DNA of 64,000 nt. Origin: Deferribacter autotrophicus. GTDB taxonomy: Bacteria > Chrysiogenota > Deferribacteres > Deferribacterales > Deferribacteraceae. The stretch is taken from contig NZ_VFJB01000004.1 of assembly GCF_008362905.1 (NCBI RefSeq), positions 124,001-188,000 of the forward strand. Direction: 5' to 3'. The position numbers were made by a program, and so were the translations under genes. The notes under the pieces are model-generated. The model saw only the letters and a program-made list of their open reading frames with translations. It was not told the DNA's origin and did not search any database. Shown here in pieces: positions 57,995 to 64,000 of this stretch (the stretch's first letter is position 1; each line of letters opens with the position of its first letter).

Positions 57995-58022
57995 TATATA
58001 ACATTTTAACACATCAAGTCAA
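57995..58022 (-). promoter_or_regulatory. promoter of rplU-rpmA
   Basis: On the minus strand TTGACT (58017-58022) is followed after 16 nt by TATATA (57995-58000). The transcript would carry a leader of about 30 nt. Confidence 0.6.
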
Positions 58023-58080
58023 CAAAAATTTTGAAAAACTTTACATATAGGTATAAATATATCTATCAAAATAAAGTTAC

Positions 58081-58460
58081 CAAAGAAAAAGAGGTTTTGC
58101 AATACTTTCTTTTTATGGCATCACCCCCAATTTTTGTAAACATCATAGTCATTCGGTAACTGGTGAAATGGGAAGGTAGAAAAAGTTCAACGTTCTCACA
58201 TTTTCTTATATCGTAACACGTAATGGGTAATGCGTAAAGCGTAAATCACGACTTGGGAAAAAACGTGTAAGTGTAGGTGTGAGTGGAAGTGTAATAGGTC
58301 GTTATGCGTAATGCTTGACAAGTAGATGAGTATATTTAGTTGTATGGTTGATAGTAGATGTTCAGCACTCTAATGTTTTAACGTGTCAACGTTCTAACGT
58401 TTCCTCATATTTTCTGTTCCCTCAACCTAAGCCTCAACCTTGAACCTTGAACAAGTAAAA
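58081..58460. repeat. intergenic tract of degenerate short-word repeats
   Basis: No coding frame is supported. The sequence is built from variants of short words. At 58212-58248 successive units are GTAACAC, GTAATGG, GTAATGC, GTAAAGC and GTAAATC. At 58264-58314 GTGTAAGT, GTGTAGGT, GTGAGTGG and GTGTAATA appear. At 58188-58199 and 58387-58402 variants of AACGTTCT occur. At 58420-58453 CTCAACCT and TTGAACC units occur. Composition differs from the flanking AT-rich DNA. It is not a CRISPR, since unit length is only 6-8 bp. Confidence 0.6.
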
Positions 58461-58498
58461 TAAAGATAACTACATACCACCATCTATCTTTTGCAAAA

Positions 58499-59560
58499 TC
58501 ACTTTATTTCTTTTAACTCATAATCCAAACTTCCCAAACCAAGTTTTTCAGCATGCTTAAGTTGAACTATCGGATCAATATAATCATATATACTTTTAAA
58601 AGGGTCCCCACCTACTCTTTTTAACACCATATCATAGCAAGCTTTATCCAGAGCCACCGGATCTGTTGATGCAAAAAAACCTATATCCTCACATACCGGC
58701 TTATCATTTCCAGGATAACAGTCGCAAGCAGGTGAAATATTTGTAGCAATAGTAACATAAAGAATATTTCCTCTCAAAGCCCTGTGTACCCCATAGGCAT
58801 ATTCAGCCATTTTTAATGATGTATTTTCTGCCGTTTCATCCCAGTTTATCCCAATTGCCCCCTCAGGACATACAGCAATACACCTTGCACAACCGGTACA
58901 TTTGTCAGTAATCACGGCAAAACCCTTTATTTCAATGGCATCTGCAGCGCATGCAACTTTGCAATAGCCACAAGCTGTACATTTATCTTTGTGCACCTTT
59001 GGACGGGTAACTGAGTGCATCTCCAGTTTACCTTCTCTTGAGGCACAACCCATGGAAAGGTTTTTTATGGCTCCACCAAAACCTGATACCTCATGCCCCT
59101 TAAAATGACTTACACAAACCATCCCATCTGCATGTACAATATCTGCAGCAAGTTTTACTTTATCTAAAAGCTCACCATCAATAGAAACTTCCACACTATT
59201 TTCACCCCTAAGACCATCAGCGATAATTACAGGCACCTGCAGAGTAGAATAATTAAAACCATTTAAAAAAGCATTATGAAGATGATCCACACTGTTTGTT
59301 CTCATTCCAACATAAAGTGTATTTGTATCGGTTAGATAAGGCTTTGCTTTTAAATCTTTTAGTACCTCAATTATAGGTCTCAAATAAATCGGTCTGATAA
59401 AGGCAGTGTTGCCAAATTCACCAAAATGCGTTTTTACTGCAACCAGCTTATTTTTACCGAAATATTTTTCAGGCGATAATTTTTTGAAAAGTTTTTTAAT
59501 TTTATTCAAAGGTGAATTCAATTTCTTGTTACTCAAACTTGAAAAATAAACAACTGACAT
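58499..59560 (-). CDS. DUF362 protein with two 4Fe-4S clusters
   Basis: A 353-residue protein. The DUF362 region (VAVKTHFGEFGNTAFIRP, LTDTNTLYVGMR, VSHFKGHEVSGFGGAIKNLSMGCASR) surrounds a ferredoxin insert at about residues 193-250. The insert has CTACGYCKVAC and CTGCARCIAVCP, enough for two 4Fe-4S clusters. A further Cys group (PACDCYPGNDKPVC) lies near 280. Function of the family is unknown, probably redox. It is divergent from the nitroreductase gene. Confidence 0.85.
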   Translation of the reverse strand: MSVVYFSSLSNKKLNSPLNKIKKLFKKLSPEKYFGKNKLVAVKTHFGEFGNTAFIRPIYLRPIIEVLKDLKAKPYLTDTNTLYVGMRTNSVDHLHNAFLNGFNYSTLQVPVIIADGLRGENSVEVSIDGELLDKVKLAADIVHADGMVCVSHFKGHEVSGFGGAIKNLSMGCASREGKLEMHSVTRPKVHKDKCTACGYCKVACAADAIEIKGFAVITDKCTGCARCIAVCPEGAIGINWDETAENTSLKMAEYAYGVHRALRGNILYVTIATNISPACDCYPGNDKPVCEDIGFFASTDPVALDKACYDMVLKRVGGDPFKSIYDYIDPIVQLKHAEKLGLGSLDYELKEIK

Positions 59561-59649
59561 TAATACCCCCTTATGCTTTACATAACTTTATTTAATATAT
59601 ATAATTATACTGTTGTTTTTATAATTATCAACTTTTGTTGGAGGGTAAA

Positions 59650-60156
59650 ATGAGTTTCTTAGAACTGGTAAATAAAAGGTACAGCTTTAGAGGCTATCTT
59701 GACAAAGAAGTAGAGCAGGAAAAAATCGATTATATTTTAAAATGTGCAAATCTTGCACCCAGTGCTGCAAACAGGCAACCCTGGAAAATCTATCTAGTCA
59801 AAGATTATGAAGTAAGAAAAAAGCTTGCAGAAGCTTATCCAAGAGAATGGCTAATTGAGGCTCCAATTATTGTTGTCTTCACTGGAATCACAGATAACAA
59901 CTGGATAAGAAGCGATGGAAAAAATTATCTCATGTGTGATGTTACCATAATCGCTGACTATTTTATCCTTGCAGCTACTGAAGTAGGACTTGGAACATGC
60001 TATATTGCAGCATTTGATGAAAAGAAGGTTATAGATGCATTGAAATTACCTGAGAATGAAATTCCATTTTTAATAACACCTCTTGGGTATCCAAAAGATG
60101 GAGTCACAAGACCACGCAAAAGAAAAGAGTTAAATGAAATAATAGTCCATGTTTGA
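59650..60156 (+). CDS. nitroreductase-family flavoprotein
   Basis: A 168-residue FMN-dependent nitroreductase-like protein: KRYSFRGYLDKEVEQEKIDYIL, APSAANRQPWKIYLV (flavin site, about 36-50), AATEVGLGTCYIAAFDEKKV and a C-terminal PLGYPKD. The electron acceptor is unknown. ATG 59650 follows GGAGGG; upstream TTG codons are less likely. It overlaps the next gene by 8 nt. Confidence 0.9.
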   Translation: MSFLELVNKRYSFRGYLDKEVEQEKIDYILKCANLAPSAANRQPWKIYLVKDYEVRKKLAEAYPREWLIEAPIIVVFTGITDNNWIRSDGKNYLMCDVTIIADYFILAATEVGLGTCYIAAFDEKKVIDALKLPENEIPFLITPLGYPKDGVTRPRKRKELNEIIVHV

Positions 60157-61627
60157 TATTAACTGGCTTAAATCACACTACAGTGATATTTTAATAATTG
60201 CATTCATTGTAATTATTTTTTTCTTTTTTAAATTAATTATTTCAAAATTTACAAAGCGCTTTAATTTAAACAAATCTATTGGAAGGGTTTTAAATTACAC
60301 CTTTATAATCATAATCATAGAGTTTACAAAACCCAAAATTGCACTCTCACCTCTTCTTGACACCGTCAGTATATTTATCGAAGTTTCTCTAATAATATTT
60401 ATTTTTTACAACCTGATAATTAATGTTTATATCAAGGATTATCTGATACATTACAAAGGTAAGCAGATAAAGCATATTTTGATAGACATAATAAAACTTG
60501 TATTTTTAACTATCTTCATTCTCACAATTTTGCGAACAGTTTTCAAAGTAGATTTGATTACAATACTCACCCCTTCAGCTATTCTTACTGCAATAATTGG
60601 TCTTTCCATGAAAGATACCATAGGAAATCTCATATCCGGGCTTATTATTCAAATTGAAAAACCCTTTGATGTAGGTGATTGGATAAAGATAGATGATTAT
60701 GTTGGACAAATTACAGAGATTAATTGGCGATATACCAAATTAAAAACTTTGGATAATATCTTTCTAATTATTCCTAACAACAATATTTCTTCAGGAAATC
60801 TTTTAAATTACAACAGACCGGAAAAAGAAATGCGAATACTATTAGAAATAGGAGTAAGTTACGATACTCCGCCAGATAAACTAAAAAGTGTGGTAAAAAA
60901 GGTTTTATTATCATCCATTCATGTGGATAAATCAAAAGATGTAAATGTTTATTTAAAAAGATATAACGATTTCAGCATAGATTATGATATAGCTTTTTGG
61001 ATAAAGGAATACAAATTTACAAGAGAAGCCAGAGATGAAATTTATTCAGCTCTCTGGTATGAGTTTAAACTGGCCGGTATTGAAATACCATTCCCTATCA
61101 GAACAATTATCAATAAAGAACCAACTCAAATCGAAAGCAAAATAGATAAAAATCTGGTGTCTGATTTTAAAAAGTTAGAAATTTTTAATACCCTTTCTGA
61201 AACCACCATTGAAAATCTTATAAGATTCTCAAATATTCATACATATCCTGAAAATTTTATTATCATAGAAGAAAATGAGCAAGGTGAGAGCATGTTTATA
61301 ATTTTAGATGGGCTTGTTGAAGTATTTAAAGACAATAAAAAACTTTCAGAACTTAAAAGTGGAGATTTCTTTGGTGAAATGAGCCTTTTAACAGGTGAAA
61401 GGCGCTCAGCAACAGTAGTAACAAAATCTGAATGCAAGATTGTTGAAATATCAAGACCCGTTTTCAAAGTCTTTTTGGAAAAAGATAAAAAACTAATGGA
61501 TGCAGTAAATAAAATTTTTCAACAACGTATTGCTGATTTGAAGAAAAACCGAATAACATCTAAGGATATAAAAGAAATAGAAAAAAATTTATTTGCAAAA
61601 TTTAAAAAATTATTCAATCTTAATTAA
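60149..61627 (+). CDS. MscS-family channel fused to a cyclic-nucleotide-binding domain
   Basis: A 492-residue membrane protein. About four TM segments (residues 14-160) end in the MscS pore-lining helix region (LTPSAILTAIIGLSMKDTIGNLISGLI). A soluble MscS domain follows (PFDVGDWIKIDDYVGQITEINWRYT). From about 345 to 465 there is a cNMP-binding domain with the phosphate-binding-cassette pattern SGDFFGEMSLLTGERRSATVV. Fusions of this type are known as bacterial cyclic-nucleotide-gated MscS relatives. Cyclic nucleotide specificity is not evident. Confidence 0.88.
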   Translation: MFDINWLKSHYSDILIIAFIVIIFFFFKLIISKFTKRFNLNKSIGRVLNYTFIIIIIEFTKPKIALSPLLDTVSIFIEVSLIIFIFYNLIINVYIKDYLIHYKGKQIKHILIDIIKLVFLTIFILTILRTVFKVDLITILTPSAILTAIIGLSMKDTIGNLISGLIIQIEKPFDVGDWIKIDDYVGQITEINWRYTKLKTLDNIFLIIPNNNISSGNLLNYNRPEKEMRILLEIGVSYDTPPDKLKSVVKKVLLSSIHVDKSKDVNVYLKRYNDFSIDYDIAFWIKEYKFTREARDEIYSALWYEFKLAGIEIPFPIRTIINKEPTQIESKIDKNLVSDFKKLEIFNTLSETTIENLIRFSNIHTYPENFIIIEENEQGESMFIILDGLVEVFKDNKKLSELKSGDFFGEMSLLTGERRSATVVTKSECKIVEISRPVFKVFLEKDKKLMDAVNKIFQQRIADLKKNRITSKDIKEIEKNLFAKFKKLFNLN

Positions 61628-63126
<1,499 letters not shown>

Positions 63127-63150
63127 TCTCTTCAAAAAACCGTTTTATTG

Positions 63151-63179
63151 TTGACTAAATCTTTAAAAAATAATAAATA
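63151..63179 (+). promoter_or_regulatory. promoter before the SLOG-fold gene, possibly leaderless
   Basis: TTGACT (63151-63156) and TAAATA (63174-63179) are 17 nt apart. The start would fall at about 63186-63189, on or just before the GTG start codon, and no Shine-Dalgarno is present. It would also drive the sigma-factor gene. Confidence 0.5.
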
Positions 63180-63188
63180 ATCATTATT

Positions 63189-63629
63189 GTGAAAAGTGTA
63201 TCTGTTATAGGCACTGCTAAATTTGATTCTCATCTCTGTTTTGTTGCCGAAACAGTTGGCTCTATTCTCGCCAAAAAAGGTTTTGCCATTATATCTGGCG
63301 GTCTTGGTGGCATCATGGAATATGCCTTTAAAGGAGCAAAAAAAGAGAATGGGCTCACCATAGGGATAATCCCTTCTTACAATAAAAGTGAAGCTAATAA
63401 ATACTGCGACATAGTAATTCCATCAGGCATGGGGCATGCAAGAAATATTTTGGTTGTTTCATCAGGCGATATTGTTGTTTCCGTTGGTGGTGAATATGGC
63501 ACAACCAGTGAAATTGCAATAGCTTTAAAGCTCAATAAGCATGTAATAAGCTACAAATCCCCCATAAACCATGAAAACAACTTTATGGACGTAGATACCT
63601 TTATAAATAAAATAAAAGGGTTATTATGA
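63189..63629 (+). CDS. SLOG/LOG-superfamily protein (TIGR00725-like)
   Basis: A 146-residue Rossmann-like protein. It has VSVIGTAK, the [16 protein letters not shown] loop (about 37-52), GIIPSYNK and the diphosphate-binding [16 protein letters not shown] (about 103-118). It belongs to the LOG/DprA-like nucleotide-binding fold, with an unknown substrate. A GTG start without a Shine-Dalgarno is assumed. It overlaps the sigma gene by 4 nt (ATGA). Confidence 0.82.
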   Translation: MKSVSVIGTAKFDSHLCFVAETVGSILAKKGFAIISGGLGGIMEYAFKGAKKENGLTIGIIPSYNKSEANKYCDIVIPSGMGHARNILVVSSGDIVVSVGGEYGTTSEIAIALKLNKHVISYKSPINHENNFMDVDTFINKIKGLL

Positions 63630-64000
63630 GCTTAGAGTTTGATAACGAATTTGATAACTTGGATAATTTAGAAAATATTGAAAAAGAATTAAGCTCGGAT
63701 GAGCTTGAAAGTATCTCTTTATATCTTAAAGAGATAGTACAGTTTCCTGCTCTCACAAAAGATGACGAAATAGAAATCGCAAAAAAAATAGAAGCAGGTG
63801 ATAAAACAGCAAAAGATTTTATGATAAAATGTAACCTAAAACTTGTAGTCTCTATTGCAAAAAAATACAATAATCGTGGTTTACCTTTAATAGACTTGAT
63901 AGAAGAAGGTAATATAGGTCTAATCAAAGCTGTAGAGAAATTTGACTATAGAAAAGGTTTTAAATTTAGCACTTATGCCACATGGTGGATAAGACAGGCT
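63626..64000 (+). CDS. sigma-70 family RNA polymerase sigma factor, N-terminal part
   Basis: 125 codons are present before the right edge. A short acidic N-terminus ([20 protein letters not shown]) leads into region 1.2 ([20 protein letters not shown]). Regions 2.1-2.2 follow ([38 protein letters not shown]), and 2.3-2.4 starts at [14 protein letters not shown]. The lack of the large region 1.1 points to a group 2 (RpoS-like) or short RpoD-type sigma. AAAAGGG is its ribosome site. Confidence 0.9.
   Translation, partial: MSLEFDNEFDNLDNLENIEKELSSDELESISLYLKEIVQFPALTKDDEIEIAKKIEAGDKTAKDFMIKCNLKLVVSIAKKYNNRGLPLIDLIEEGNIGLIKAVEKFDYRKGFKFSTYATWWIRQA

Noticed and set aside
58081-58460. CRISPR array or tandem satellite
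   Set aside because: Repeat words are 6-8 bp, variable and without spacers of regular length; no cas genes are nearby.

Overview
The window is an AT-rich bacterial chromosome segment with little intergenic DNA. About 30 kb (4160-34329) is one nearly unbroken run of minus-strand translation and transcription genes: secE-nusG-rplKAJL-rpoBC, the str, S10 and spc clusters, then adk-map-infA-rpmJ and the alpha operon ending in rpoA-rplQ. A bacterial F-type ATP synthase with paired b and b' subunits, LolA, zinc-binding forms of S4, S14, L33 and L36, and the gene order together suggest a Gram-negative thermophile-like lineage such as Deferribacterota (Deferribacter, Calditerrivibrio). That placement is inference; no rRNA gene is present to settle it.

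Layout. 1-4153: an accessory operon on the minus strand (two small ABC ATPases, a class II aldolase, a TIM-barrel sugar isomerase/epimerase, start of hemL), interrupted by an IS110-family element on the plus strand. 4160-34329: the ribosomal, RNA-polymerase and elongation-factor superoperon, including one tuf copy in the str cluster. rpmD (L30) is absent from its usual place. 34343-35945: the second tuf copy behind a four-tRNA cluster (Thr-Tyr-Gly-Thr) with its own strong promoter, followed by rpmG, tRNA-Trp and secE. 36095-40908: a universal stress protein, an SDR oxidoreductase, a PflX-like radical SAM protein, mazG, a small Cys-rich protein, murI and small conserved proteins. 40936-47444: a tRNA methyltransferase-like gene and the ATP synthase F1 and stalk operon without the a and c subunits. 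47561-54061: one minus-strand operon with rlmH, a DksA/TraR zinc finger, gpmI, comF, a PAS/coiled-coil sensor, gap and pgk. 54246-58022: lolA, a lone receiver domain, def, a DUF721/DciA-like gene, obg, rpmA and rplU. 58499-64000: a DUF362 ferredoxin, a nitroreductase, an MscS-cNMP channel, argB, pcm, a SLOG-fold protein and the start of a sigma-70 gene.

The most interesting element is the IS110-family insertion sequence at 1048-2464. Its non-coding left end folds into two stem-loops like an IS621-type bridge RNA. Four short stretches in those loops match both flanks of the insertion and both IS ends around a CT core. Removing the IS at those boundaries restores a perfect 15-bp-arm palindrome that spanned the aldolase stop codon. 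The element, its guide RNA and its target can therefore all be read from this one copy.

Other observations include a terminator-like hairpin inside the tRNA-tuf operon, near-identical tuf copies, a 56-residue conserved-looking gene overlapping the end of murI, an 86-residue protein with a Cys-rich tail, two candidate leaderless promoters, and a 300-bp intergenic tract built from degenerate short words.
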